A DNA stretch of 64,000 nucleotides, from contig NZ_KB849756.1 of NCBI RefSeq assembly GCF_000368925.1, forward strand, positions 2,692,416-2,756,415. The letters are read 5' to 3'. The translations under genes and the position numbers were made by a program. Positions 17,600 through 25,315 of this stretch are shown one piece after another. The DNA is from Acinetobacter bereziniae LMG 1003 = CIP 70.12 (lineage in GTDB: Bacteria; Pseudomonadota; Gammaproteobacteria; Pseudomonadales; Moraxellaceae). Within the stretch, counting starts at the first letter, position 1; the number at the start of each line of letters is the position of its first letter. The notes beneath the pieces are model-generated. The model worked only from the letters and a program-made list of their open reading frames with translations. It did not search any database and was not told where the DNA came from.

Positions 17600-17963
17600 T
17601 ATAATTTCTTGATCAATAAAATAAATGCAATAAATATATTGTTTGATGATCTAGAGTTTGCAATGCCACGCTTTACCTCTAAAGTTTAAATTGTTTTGCG
17701 CAGGCATTGACTCACTTTTCAGAGATGAAAAGTGACAAAAATCTTCCGTTGAGCGAGGGTCTTGCGCTGCAAACAAAGCAATGCTTTGTTTTTTGCTCAT
17801 ATACCCCCGCTCAACATAACGACATCCATGTCGCTTCACGATAGCAAGACCATCGATGATTCAAAAGTACAAAATAAATGAATCATCAAAATATTCTAAT
17901 GAGCATAAAGCTCTTTGGATATCGATGAGTGATATCAGAATCACTTGTATGAATAATCCGGCG
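17600..17963 (+). repeat. Dispersed structured repeat, copy A
   Basis: Clearly similar to 34457-34740 (same strand) and, in its right half, to 35938-36118 (opposite strand). It contains hairpins CACTTTTC/GAAAAGTG (17713-17734), AACAAAGCA/TGCTTTGTT (17772-17790) and CGACAT-CC-ATGTCG (17820-17833), plus a long-range pairing of GTTGAGCGAGGGT with ACCCCCGCTCAAC enclosing the second hairpin. A minus-strand frame of about 60 codons exists through it, but its stem-by-stem conservation fits a structured element better than a protein. Confidence 0.75.
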
Positions 17964-18020
17964 GTTTGACTATATTTCATACTTTAAACAAAGCTGTAAA
18001 TTGTCCCAAATCATAGTGCT

Positions 18021-18048
18021 AAAAATCCCCAGTTGGGGATTTTTTTAA
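18021..18048 (-). terminator. Terminator of bfr
   Basis: AAAAATCCCC-AGTT-GGGGATTTTTTT hairpin 11 bp beyond the bfr stop, with A and T runs on both sides, so it can work in both directions. Confidence 0.85.
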
Positions 18049-18058
18049 AGACTCAAAC

Positions 18059-18523
18059 TTACATTTGGCTTTGAATATAATTCTCGATGCCTACACTTTC
18101 AGTAAGATCTAATTGAGTAGTGGTCCAATCCCAATACTCTTCTTCTTTTTCTAGAATTTCTTGAACCAAATCACGTGTCACATAGTCTAAATGTGTTTCT
18201 GCCAATGCAACGGCAGTTTTTAATGCTTCAATATTTTCTTTTACTTTGCGAACGTCACAATTCAAAACTTCAACAGTATGTTGACCGATATACAGTTTTC
18301 CTAAATGTTGAAGGTTTGGTAAGCCTTCTAAAAAAAGAATACGCTCAATAATTTTATCGGCATGCTTCATCTGACGGATAGACTCTTTATATTCAGCTGA
18401 GCCCAGTTGTTCAATTCCCCAATCATTAAACATACGAGAGTGTAAAAAATATTGGTTAATTGCAGTCAGGTGATGAAAAAGCACTTGGTTGAGTTGGTTG
18501 ATAACGTCACGATTGCCTTTCAT
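18059..18523 (-). CDS. bfr: Bacterioferritin subunit lacking most ferroxidase ligands
   Basis: 154-aa four-helix iron-storage subunit starting MKGNRDVINQLN. I chose the ATG at 18523 because GGAG lies 8 nt upstream; a TTG two codons earlier also reads in frame. Numbering then equals E. coli Bfr. The haem ligand Met52 (Q-M-K-H) and His54 are kept, but the dinuclear-iron ligands are altered: Glu18 is His, Glu51 is Gln, Glu94 is Val and His130 is Tyr; only Glu127 remains. Such haem-binding, catalytically poor subunits are known to form mixed 24-mers with a ferroxidase-competent Bfr (for example in Neisseria). bfd lies upstream on the same strand. Confidence 0.93.
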   Translation of the reverse strand: MKGNRDVINQLNQVLFHHLTAINQYFLHSRMFNDWGIEQLGSAEYKESIRQMKHADKIIERILFLEGLPNLQHLGKLYIGQHTVEVLNCDVRKVKENIEALKTAVALAETHLDYVTRDLVQEILEKEEEYWDWTTTQLDLTESVGIENYIQSQM

Positions 18524-18835
18524 GGTCAAAGCTCCATTCTAAATTTCTGCCTTAAATCCTACCCAAAATGTTTCACTCAAAAGGATGTCATTGAAATATA
18601 GTAATTAAGGCAATCTGATATCAGTCTATATTAATCAACTTTTGAGATGCTGACGAGTTATTTATAGAACGGCAAATGAAAATCGCAATCAAAAACAATA
18701 GGGATGTCGTTTTATGATGAGCAACGATCTTAAAAAATGAACCCGCTTTGAGTCGAAGCGGGGGAGGAGAATGATCCGGAGATCATTAGAAAACTTATTT
18801 ATTATCGTTATAGGAAAATTCTTGGTATTGCTTTG
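18524..18835. other. 312-bp spacer between bfd and bfr
   Basis: No gene seen. It holds the probable bfd terminator (18730-18762) and, right of bfr, the bfr leader with its GGAG. The length implies that bfr has its own promoter, but I could not pick one confidently. Confidence 0.5.
18730..18762 (-). terminator. Probable terminator of bfd
   Basis: CCCGCTT-7 nt loop-AAGCGGG stem at 18742-18762, followed in the minus direction after 3 nt (TCA) by a run of T. Confidence 0.6.
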
Positions 18836-19030
18836 CTAAGCTGCTACAGAAATACGTGCAGCAATTAGTGAAAGTTCTTCATTGATAATGCTTTTTGCTT
18901 CAGGTGCGCAACGACCACAGCAGGTACCCAAATCTAATAATTCACGCACTTCACGATAGCTTTCCGCACCATTAGCCATAGCGTCTTTAATATCTTGATC
19001 TGTAATACCACGACATAAGCATACGTACAT
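18836..19030 (-). CDS. bfd: Bacterioferritin-associated ferredoxin Bfd
   Basis: 64-aa [2Fe-2S] protein that donates electrons to Bfr haem so stored iron is released. The four cluster ligands appear as C4-x-C6 and C38-x2-C41 (an additional Cys is at 37), matching the E. coli Bfd pattern and length. A Fur-type operator lies 41-59 bp upstream of the ATG, so it should be induced on iron starvation, as bfd is in Pseudomonas. It precedes bfr on the same strand, separated by 312 bp and a hairpin. Confidence 0.95.
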   Translation of the reverse strand: MYVCLCRGITDQDIKDAMANGAESYREVRELLDLGTCCGRCAPEAKSIINEELSLIAARISVAA

Positions 19031-19070
19031 GAAAACTCAACCTAGCGGTTAAATGCGATAACTAATATTA

Positions 19071-19089
19071 TTGATAATTATTATCACTT
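19071..19089 (-). promoter_or_regulatory. Fur box upstream of bfd
   Basis: The sequence around TTGATAATTATTATCACTT contains GATAAT and ATTATC half-sites in palindromic order, close to the classic 19-bp Fur consensus. It lies just upstream of bfd, and a second degenerate GATAA repeat (19058) extends it to the left. Confidence 0.7.
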
Positions 19090-19140
19090 GTCAATAGTGT
19101 TTATTTAAAATACGATAGATCATGATTGGCTTTTTGAATA

Positions 19141-19172
19141 AAAAAATACCACCTGATCGGTAGTATTTTTTG
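19141..19172 (-). terminator. Terminator of ridA
   Basis: AATACTACC-loop-GGTGGTATT stem on the minus strand followed by TTTTTT, about 55 bp past the ridA stop. Confidence 0.75.
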
Positions 19173-19227
19173 TATATTTTTAATACATTTTAAATCAATT
19201 GCTTAGCTAAAAACGCTTTTTTCGCAA

Positions 19228-19611
19228 TTATTGCGGGATAATCACCACACCATCCATTTCAACCAATGCACCTTTCGGCAATGCAGCAACACCTAGCGCA
19301 GCGCGTGCTGGATAAGGTTGAGCAAAATACTCTCCCATGATTTGGTTGACCAACTGGAAATTTGATAAATCTGTCAGGAAAATATTGAGTTTTGCGATAT
19401 CAGCCAAGGAGCCACCTGCCGCTTCGCAAACCGCTTTTAAATTGTCAAAAACACGTCGAATTTGCGCTTCAATGCCATCAACCAATTCCATGCTGTATGG
19501 ATCTAAGCCAATTTGCCCTGAAAGATACAAAGTATTGTCTACGAGGATCGCTTGTGAATAAGTTCCAATCGCAGCAGGGGCATTTTCAGTATGAATCACT
19601 TGGCGGGACAT
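19228..19611 (-). CDS. ridA: RidA family enamine/imine deaminase
   Basis: 127-aa member of the YjgF/YER057c/UK114 family. It hydrolyses reactive 2-aminoacrylate-type enamines formed by PLP enzymes, protecting them from inactivation. The family features are Y-S-Q-A near 18-21, L-Y-L-S-G-Q-I-G-L, and the catalytic-arginine block P-A-R-A-A-L-G-V with V-E-M-D-G-V near the C-terminus. It acts as a cytoplasmic trimer. It follows spoT on the same strand (91 bp), the gmk-rpoZ-spoT-ridA order seen in pseudomonads. Confidence 0.95.
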   Translation of the reverse strand: MSRQVIHTENAPAAIGTYSQAILVDNTLYLSGQIGLDPYSMELVDGIEAQIRRVFDNLKAVCEAAGGSLADIAKLNIFLTDLSNFQLVNQIMGEYFAQPYPARAALGVAALPKGALVEMDGVVIIPQ

Positions 19612-19702
19612 TGATTTCTCCTTGATTTTTAATCATTTCATCATGACGCATAAACGAGACACCATTCATCAATGAATAACGATAAATAGCGTACAGCTTA
19701 AT

Positions 19703-21814
19703 TTAGCATGCTTTTGCTTTCAGTGTTTCATTCATTGCAATGGGCATTGCCAATCGACTGATACGAGGGAAACCAAACTGCATACGGAGCTCACGAATGA
19801 TTTGTGCAATTTGTTTGCGATTATTCACCACGATATTCACATAAGTTTTATCTTCGTGTGTACGCACTGATTCGACGCCCGTTTTTGCTTTACGGCAGAG
19901 ATAAATCAATTCCGAAATTTGCTCATCAGTGAGCACCAAGTCAATACTTAAGTAAGCATTGAAGTTTACATCGTCTTCTTGTTCAGAAGTCCAATGGAGC
20001 AACATGATATTTTCAGGATGTAAATGTTGTTCATGCAACAGGTTATGACAGCGCTCACGATGAACAATTAAACCACGACGTGATAAATGCCCTTGAATTG
20101 GATCACCTAATACAGGGTTACAACAATGCGCATATTTAACATCTACACCATCTGTCCCTTGAATTAAACGATTTGAAGCATGTTCTTCGGTATTTTGCGA
20201 TTGCGCATATAAATGATTGGCAACCAATTGAGGAAGCAAATCACCTACAGCAATTTGTTCAAATAAGGTGTCTTTATCTTGAATATGACGCCATTCCAAC
20301 AGATCAGCCCAATCTGCTTCTGATAAATCTTTAATTGAACGATTGAACAATTTTAAAGCACGGTTTAATGCTTGTTGTCCTACCAATCGTTGTTCATCAG
20401 GATCTTGATCTCGCAAAATATTTTGGATCGCACGTCGTGCTTTTTGGGTATTAATAAAGCTTAACCAATCTGGGTTTGGCGTTGCCAATACATCTGTGAT
20501 GATTTCAATCACTTGACCACTGATCAGTGGTGTTGAAAGTGGCTTAATTTCCCCATTGATTTTGGCACCCACAGCATGGTTACCTAAAAACAAACTTGCT
20601 GAATAGGCAAAATCAACAGCAGTCGCGCCTTGCGGTAATTCGTGCAATTGACCATGTGGGGTATAAACCCAAATTTTTTCTTGATGTAAATAATCCAATA
20701 AGTCGCTAAATGTAGTTTTAGCACATTCATTACCCACCAAGAGATCTAGATTCTTCATGGATGCTTGAATTGCTGAACGGCAAGCTTGCGGTGCATTTTC
20801 ACCTAGAACCACACCAAATCGTGCTGCTTTACGCATCAATTCAGTTTGAATGGTCAGTGACAGTGTAGTGCGTTCACCTTTGAGCTTGATCATTAAAGAT
20901 TGATTACCACCAGGGAGTGGGCGACGAATATGATCTTCATAGTCTAAAACTTGGAAGTTTTCCCGTAATGCATCGACCAGACGGTCACAGTCGGCAATGC
21001 TTTGTAAAATAATTTCAAAAGCATGGCTATGGGTGAGTTCTTGTAAATCAATTTCATTTTTAACAAAATGGCGCAATAATTCGATATTGTTATTCTTCTT
21101 TTTAATACGCCCTTGAATATTATAATTATTCAGCAATTCAGCTAAATTTTGTTCCCAAACAGATTGATATTTACATCGTTCTGGTTTGGTTTTGAGTAGA
21201 TTCTCTTGGACGTCATTGTACATATCAAGATCAAGATTTTGATAGCACAGATGCTCTAAGTTATCTGCCATTTCATTCATACCCACAAGACGTGCCATAG
21301 GTACAAAAATATCAAAGGTTTCTTGAGCAATGCGTGCACGTTTATCTGGGCGTAAAGCGCCGAGCGTGGTCATATTGTGATAGCGATCTGCAAGCTTGAT
21401 GATAATCACGCGAGGGTCTTGCAAGGTAGCTTGGAGAATTTTACGGAAAGATGCGGCTTTATTATATTCTTTGTCACTGGAATGGCTGAGTTTGGTGACA
21501 CCATCAACCAATTCTGCAACAGTCTTGCCAAATTTTTCGGTAATGTCTTCTTTGGTAAAATCAGTATCTTCAATGACATCATGCAGCAAAGCTGCCATTA
21601 ATGTTTCAGCATCCATTCGCATATGCGCCAAAATACAGCTCACAGCAATCGGATGTAGGATATAGGGTTCACCACTTTTACGTGTAATACCATCATGCGC
21701 AATATCAGCATAATCACAAGCCGTAAGAACCCGCTCGACATCGCTTGGTTTTAAGTAAGCGTCGATAATTACGTTAAGCTGTTGCTTGGCTTGGCTGACC
21801 TCTTGGCCTGGCAT
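19703..21814 (-). CDS. spoT: SpoT, (p)ppGpp hydrolase with degenerate synthetase domain
   Basis: 703-aa RelA/SpoT-family protein that degrades the alarmone (p)ppGpp. The N-terminal HD hydrolase domain is intact: H54, H78-D79 with E82-D83 (H-D-V-I-E-D), and K-L-A-D-R-Y-H-N. The synthetase region (about 220-350) has lost its family motifs: the usual Y-Q-S-L-H loop reads N-Q-S-L-M, and the E-V-Q-I-R-T strand reads L-T-I-Q-T-E. TGS (about 385-445), zinc-finger (H-C-C-N-P) and C-terminal ACT domains follow. A. baumannii SpoT is known as a monofunctional hydrolase, and this sequence fits that state. It lies in the gmk-rpoZ-spoT-ridA cluster, with a terminator after rpoZ implying a separate promoter. 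Confidence 0.95.
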   Translation of the reverse strand: MPGQEVSQAKQQLNVIIDAYLKPSDVERVLTACDYADIAHDGITRKSGEPYILHPIAVSCILAHMRMDAETLMAALLHDVIEDTDFTKEDITEKFGKTVAELVDGVTKLSHSSDKEYNKAASFRKILQATLQDPRVIIIKLADRYHNMTTLGALRPDKRARIAQETFDIFVPMARLVGMNEMADNLEHLCYQNLDLDMYNDVQENLLKTKPERCKYQSVWEQNLAELLNNYNIQGRIKKKNNNIELLRHFVKNEIDLQELTHSHAFEIILQSIADCDRLVDALRENFQVLDYEDHIRRPLPGGNQSLMIKLKGERTTLSLTIQTELMRKAARFGVVLGENAPQACRSAIQASMKNLDLLVGNECAKTTFSDLLDYLHQEKIWVYTPHGQLHELPQGATAVDFAYSASLFLGNHAVGAKINGEIKPLSTPLISGQVIEIITDVLATPNPDWLSFINTQKARRAIQNILRDQDPDEQRLVGQQALNRALKLFNRSIKDLSEADWADLLEWRHIQDKDTLFEQIAVGDLLPQLVANHLYAQSQNTEEHASNRLIQGTDGVDVKYAHCCNPVLGDPIQGHLSRRGLIVHRERCHNLLHEQHLHPENIMLLHWTSEQEDDVNFNAYLSIDLVLTDEQISELIYLCRKAKTGVESVRTHEDKTYVNIVVNNRKQIAQIIRELRMQFGFPRISRLAMPIAMNETLKAKAC

Positions 21815-21983
21815 AAAAACACCTATCCTAAATTACAAATTTGAAATCTTTTCCTAATGCTTAATGAAAAGCATATTGAGCGACTTGTCAATTTCTAGAT
21901 CGAAAAAATATTTATTTTTTTAACAAATATTTTGAAATTTGTCGATCAATAGGCGATTTTTGTTGAGAAGCGACTGCAATAAA

Positions 21984-22010
21984 AAAGCCTAGTTGAAAAA
22001 CTAGGCTTTT
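21984..22010 (-). terminator. Terminator of rpoZ
   Basis: AAGCCTAG-loop-CTAGGCTT stem with T run on the minus strand, 15 bp beyond the rpoZ stop and 170 bp before the spoT start. Confidence 0.8.
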
Positions 22011-22024
22011 AGAAAAAGCTGATC

Positions 22025-22306
22025 TTATTGGAAAGAAAAACCTTCAAGATTAAGATTGTTTGCAGATAAAGCAAGGTCAAGACTTGATGTTTGATAATCT
22101 TGATCACGTTGTTTCAAAATATCTTTGGTCACATGACCAATCGCAATCTCACGTAATGCAACAACAGTCGGCTTGTCATTGTCCCACTCAACAGTAGGCT
22201 CAATACCTTGACGTGCCAATTGACGCGCGCGTTTGCTTGCCACTAGTACAAGCTCAAAGCGGTTGTCTACATGGTCTAAACAATCTTCAACGGTTACGCG
22301 TGCCAT
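22025..22306 (-). CDS. rpoZ: RNA polymerase omega subunit
   Basis: 93-aa subunit that helps assemble RNA polymerase by holding the beta' subunit; it also forms part of a ppGpp site in proteobacteria. It begins MARVTVEDCLDHVDNRFELV and contains the conserved A-S-K-R-A-R-Q-L and V-A-L-R-E-I-A motifs. It lies between gmk and spoT, the standard proteobacterial order, and is followed by its own terminator. Confidence 0.97.
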   Translation of the reverse strand: MARVTVEDCLDHVDNRFELVLVASKRARQLARQGIEPTVEWDNDKPTVVALREIAIGHVTKDILKQRDQDYQTSSLDLALSANNLNLEGFSFQ

Positions 22307-22418
22307 AGGAATTCTCGTTTGGATACAAAATTTTTAAATAGACTATGCAGTATAAAATGCTTTCATCACATACTCAAGTTTTAATCGAAGCTTATTGAAT
22401 AAACTTCAACTCAAAAAA

Positions 22419-23039
22419 TTAACTTTGCGGGGTAATTAGCTTTGTAATCAAAGCTTGATGTCGGTTCGCTTGCTGCTCTATTTTTAAGCGATTGGCGTTG
22501 ATTACAGATTCTAAGTCATGCAAAGCTTTATTGAAATCATCATTGATAATAATGTATTCAAAATTAACATATTGTTGCATGTCTTCAACAGCACAGCTGA
22601 GACGGTGCTCAATTACTTCTACAGAGTCAGTTCCTCGATTTGAAAGACGTTGACGTAAATCAAACTGAGTTGGTGGGAGGATAAAGATTTGTTTAGATTC
22701 AGGAAAAAGTTTACGAACTTGTTCAGCACCTTGCCAGTCAATCTCTAAAAGCACATCATGACCTTTAGCCAATTGTTCTTTTACTGTTGCTTGTGCAGTA
22801 CCATAGTAATTGCCAAACACTTCTGCATATTCGATAAAACCACCTTGATTGACTTGGTCAAGAAAGTCTTCTTTAGACGTAAAATGATAATGAACACCGT
22901 CGAGTTCGCCAGGTCGTTGACCACGAGTCGTATGAGAAACAGAAACATGTAAATTGCTTACACGTTCAAGTAGCGCCTTCACGAGAGATGTTTTGCCTGT
23001 TCCTGAAGCCGCAGAAACGACAAACAATAAACCCGACAT
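22419..23039 (-). CDS. gmk: Guanylate kinase
   Basis: Phosphorylates GMP to GDP with ATP. From the ATG at 23039 it has 206 aa, the family size; upstream in-frame codons to 23096 were excluded because AGGAAA lies 7 nt before this ATG and the protein then begins MSGLLFVVSAASGTGKT, the usual guanylate kinase start with its P-loop. Further motifs: S-H-T-T-R for GMP binding, G-V-H-Y-H-F, and D-W-Q-G-A-E-Q-V-R. It is divergent from ispH (134 bp between the start codons) and heads gmk-rpoZ-spoT. Confidence 0.97.
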   Translation of the reverse strand: MSGLLFVVSAASGTGKTSLVKALLERVSNLHVSVSHTTRGQRPGELDGVHYHFTSKEDFLDQVNQGGFIEYAEVFGNYYGTAQATVKEQLAKGHDVLLEIDWQGAEQVRKLFPESKQIFILPPTQFDLRQRLSNRGTDSVEVIEHRLSCAVEDMQQYVNFEYIIINDDFNKALHDLESVINANRLKIEQQANRHQALITKLITPQS

Positions 23040-23173
23040 GATATTTTTCCTGATATGATAAAATATCTTCTCTATTTTAGAGTAGAGCGCAGACAAACAA
23101 AACAGTTTTTACACATTGTTTGTGTTTAATCGCTAAAATATATCCAACCATTGAAGTGAGCAACGAGGATTTT

Positions 23174-24124
23174 ATGGAAATTGTATTGGCTAATCCACGT
23201 GGATTTTGTGCAGGTGTAGATCGTGCAATTGCCATTGTCAATCGTGCACTTGAATGTTTTAACCCGCCGATCTATGTTCGCCATGAAGTGGTGCATAACA
23301 AATTTGTGGTGGATGATCTTCGTCAACGTGGTGCAATTTTTGTTGATGAGTTGGATGAAGTTCCAGATGATAATATTGTTATTTTTAGTGCACATGGTGT
23401 ATCCAAAGCCGTACAACAAGAAGCTGAACGTCGTGGATTAAAAGTGTTTGATGCAACTTGCCCGTTGGTCACTAAAGTCCACATCGAAGTCACCAAATAT
23501 GCTCGTGAGGGCACAGAAGCAATTCTCATTGGTCATGAAGGTCACCCTGAAGTTGAAGGGACGATGGGACAGTATGACAAAAAAAATGGTGGTGAAATTT
23601 ATCTGGTTGAAGATGAAGAAGACGTTGCATCATTAAGCGTTAAACATCCTGAAAAAGTCGCATTTGTTACTCAAACCACGTTATCTATTGATGATACAGC
23701 CAAAGTCATTGATGCCTTACGTCATAAATTTCCGCATATCCAAGGTCCTCGAAAAGATGATATTTGTTATGCCACTCAAAACCGTCAAGATGCTGTACGA
23801 GATTTAGCAACCCAGTGTGATGTAGTGTTGGTGGTAGGCTCTCCAAACTCCTCTAATTCAAATCGTTTACGTGAGTTGGCAGAGCGAATGGGGAAACATG
23901 CTTATTTGGTGGATAATGCGGACGAGTTGCAACAAGCATGGTTTAGTCCTGAGCATAAAATTGGGGTGACTGCAGGAGCTTCTGCACCAGAGATTTTGAT
24001 TAAGCAGGTCATCCAGCGTTTGCAGGACTGGGGTGCAACAGCACCACAAGAACTCAACGGTCGTGAGGAAAATATCACATTTAGCTTGCCAAAAGAGTTA
24101 CGGATTCATGTAACTCAAGCATAA
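23174..24124 (+). CDS. ispH: IspH, 4-hydroxy-3-methylbut-2-enyl diphosphate reductase
   Basis: Last enzyme of the MEP isoprenoid pathway; an oxygen-sensitive [4Fe-4S] enzyme making IPP and DMAPP. From the ATG at 23174 (GAGG 6-9 nt upstream) it has 316 aa, the usual length, starting MEIVLANPRGFCAGVDRAI with cluster ligand C12. The other two Cys ligands appear in D-A-T-C-P-L-V-T and D-I-C-Y-A-T-Q-N-R-Q. H-G-V-S and G-H-x-G-H-P-E-V-E-G-T histidine motifs are present. An in-frame upstream extension to 23120 lacks support. It is followed by a terminator and the minor pilin cluster, an order conserved in Acinetobacter. Confidence 0.97.
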   Translation: MEIVLANPRGFCAGVDRAIAIVNRALECFNPPIYVRHEVVHNKFVVDDLRQRGAIFVDELDEVPDDNIVIFSAHGVSKAVQQEAERRGLKVFDATCPLVTKVHIEVTKYAREGTEAILIGHEGHPEVEGTMGQYDKKNGGEIYLVEDEEDVASLSVKHPEKVAFVTQTTLSIDDTAKVIDALRHKFPHIQGPRKDDICYATQNRQDAVRDLATQCDVVLVVGSPNSSNSNRLRELAERMGKHAYLVDNADELQQAWFSPEHKIGVTAGASAPEILIKQVIQRLQDWGATAPQELNGREENITFSLPKELRIHVTQA

Positions 24125-24142
24125 AGATAAGTCTTAATTTTT

Positions 24143-24180
24143 AAGCAGATAGCTGAATATTTCAGTTATCTGCTTTTTTA
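24143..24180 (+). terminator. Terminator of ispH
   Basis: AAGCAGATA-loop-TATCTGCTT stem followed by TTTTT, about 20 bp after the ispH stop. Confidence 0.8.
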
Positions 24181-24265
24181 TGCCTTTTATCCAACTTGTA
24201 TTGGTTTTGTAAGTGTTTAAGTTATGATTTTAAATAGGGTAAAGTTTTGTTGTGATGGAGTTGTA

Positions 24266-24766
24266 ATGCGAAATAATCGGGGATTCACCTTAATTGAGTT
24301 GATGGTGACGATAGCTGTTTTCGCTGTTATTGTTATGATGGCTGCACCCTCATTTAATAAGTTAATTGTCAATCAAAAACTAACTAGCAGTACGCGAGGA
24401 TTGATCAATGCTTTTAATTTGGCTAAATCTCAAGCCGCAATTTTAAAAAGAGCTGTTGCAGTTTGTCCAAATAAAACGATTGCTGGGGCAAGTTATACTA
24501 AATTGGATTGCGCAACATCAGCAATCCCAAACTTTGCAACAATTACAAATGCTATAGAAAAGCAAGATGTGTTAGATAACAGAGTGATTTTAGTACAAAT
24601 AGATCCAAAAGTAGAATTGAAATCAGGCAGTGTAACGAATGTTGTGTTTAATGAGGTGGGGTCTAGTGGAGCATCGAAAAATATAATTCTATGTGCAGGC
24701 AATAATTCAAGAACAATTACAGTTTTGCAACTTGGTAATGTGACGCAAACGACGGGAACTTGTTAA
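24266..24766 (+). CDS. fimT: FimT/GspH-type minor pseudopilin
   Basis: 166 aa from the ATG at 24266, chosen over an in-frame start at 24224 because GGAG lies 5 nt upstream and the leader becomes the short MRNNRG expected of a class III prepilin. Mature F-T-L-I-E-L has Glu5, followed by a hydrophobic helix. The T-S-S-T-R-G-L-I-N-A-F-N-L-A-K-S-Q-A block (about 45-62) is typical of GspH/FimT. FimT-type proteins bind DNA and aid natural transformation in related bacteria. It is the first gene of a seven-gene pilus cluster; its TAA is directly followed by the pilV ATG. Confidence 0.92.
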   Translation: MRNNRGFTLIELMVTIAVFAVIVMMAAPSFNKLIVNQKLTSSTRGLINAFNLAKSQAAILKRAVAVCPNKTIAGASYTKLDCATSAIPNFATITNAIEKQDVLDNRVILVQIDPKVELKSGSVTNVVFNEVGSSGASKNIILCAGNNSRTITVLQLGNVTQTTGTC

Positions 24767-25315
24767 ATGATAATAATAAATAATCAAAAGGGTGTGGGGT
24801 TAATGGAAGTTCTTGTTGCGCTTTTGTTGCTAGCGATAGGTGTGCTTGGTTATTCAGCATTGCAACTAAGAGCAATAGATGCATCTTCTGAAGCTTTATA
24901 CCGTTCTCAAGGTATGCTAATTCTTCGCGGTATCGCTGATAATATTCGTGCAAATCCAGCTGGTCAGAGTAATTATCCTACTGCAGTGAGAAGCTATACT
25001 TCATCTACAACTGCACCTACAGCCCCAACCGTCAATTGTTTTAATGTCGCTGAAGCACAAAGATGTACTCCAGCACAGATGGCTACTTATGATGCTTACC
25101 TTGCTGAAAAAGCAGCTTTTGATTTGGGTATGCATATCACTATGGATGACTGTCCAGGTGTGGCGGCTGCACCTGTGAAACGACAATGTTTGTTTATTGC
25201 TTGGGATGATACGACTTTAACGGCTACAGCTACAGCTGCAAATATTAGTAATTGTATGTCTGACGCTGGAGTGTATGTGTCGGGTTCAAAATGTCTCATG
25301 ATGGAGGCATACTAG
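24767..25315 (+). CDS. pilV: PilV minor pilin
   Basis: 182 aa. Prepilin-like leader ends K-G before V-G-L-M-E-V-L-V-A-L-L-L-L, with Glu5 in the mature form and the PilV-specific block G-Y-S-A-L-Q-L-R-A and N-I-R-A-N-P-A-G. The Cys-rich C-terminal half has at least five Cys. It starts directly after the fimT stop and its TAG overlaps the GTG of pilW. PilV is a priming-complex minor pilin required for efficient pilus assembly. Confidence 0.93.
   Translation: MIIINNQKGVGLMEVLVALLLLAIGVLGYSALQLRAIDASSEALYRSQGMLILRGIADNIRANPAGQSNYPTAVRSYTSSTTAPTAPTVNCFNVAEAQRCTPAQMATYDAYLAEKAAFDLGMHITMDDCPGVAAAPVKRQCLFIAWDDTTLTATATAANISNCMSDAGVYVSGSKCLMMEAY

Larger units (their letters stand above)
17262..18058. 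other. Gene-free region of 797 bp carrying a dispersed repeat
   Basis: No convincing gene. From 17316 to 17348 it matches the left end of the repeat at 34422. A segment without counterpart there (about 17349-17600) holds two small hairpins, AGCAA-TG-TTGCT (17419-17430) and GAGGAGC-TTC-GCTCCTC (17449-17465). The main repeat copy A follows at 17600-17963, and the bfr terminator at 18021-18048 ends the stretch. Confidence 0.7.

Noticed and set aside
17651..17839. A 62-codon minus-strand reading frame in repeat copy A, resembling one at 34543-34734
   Set aside because: The two translated sequences do look alike, but this follows from the DNA repeat. Both are surrounded by conserved hairpins, have no ribosome-binding site that I can see, and differ by changes that preserve base pairing. 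I annotate a repeat, not a gene.
19703..21814. Calling this gene a bifunctional RelA/SpoT synthetase-hydrolase
   Set aside because: The synthetase motifs are altered beyond likely function while the hydrolase is complete.
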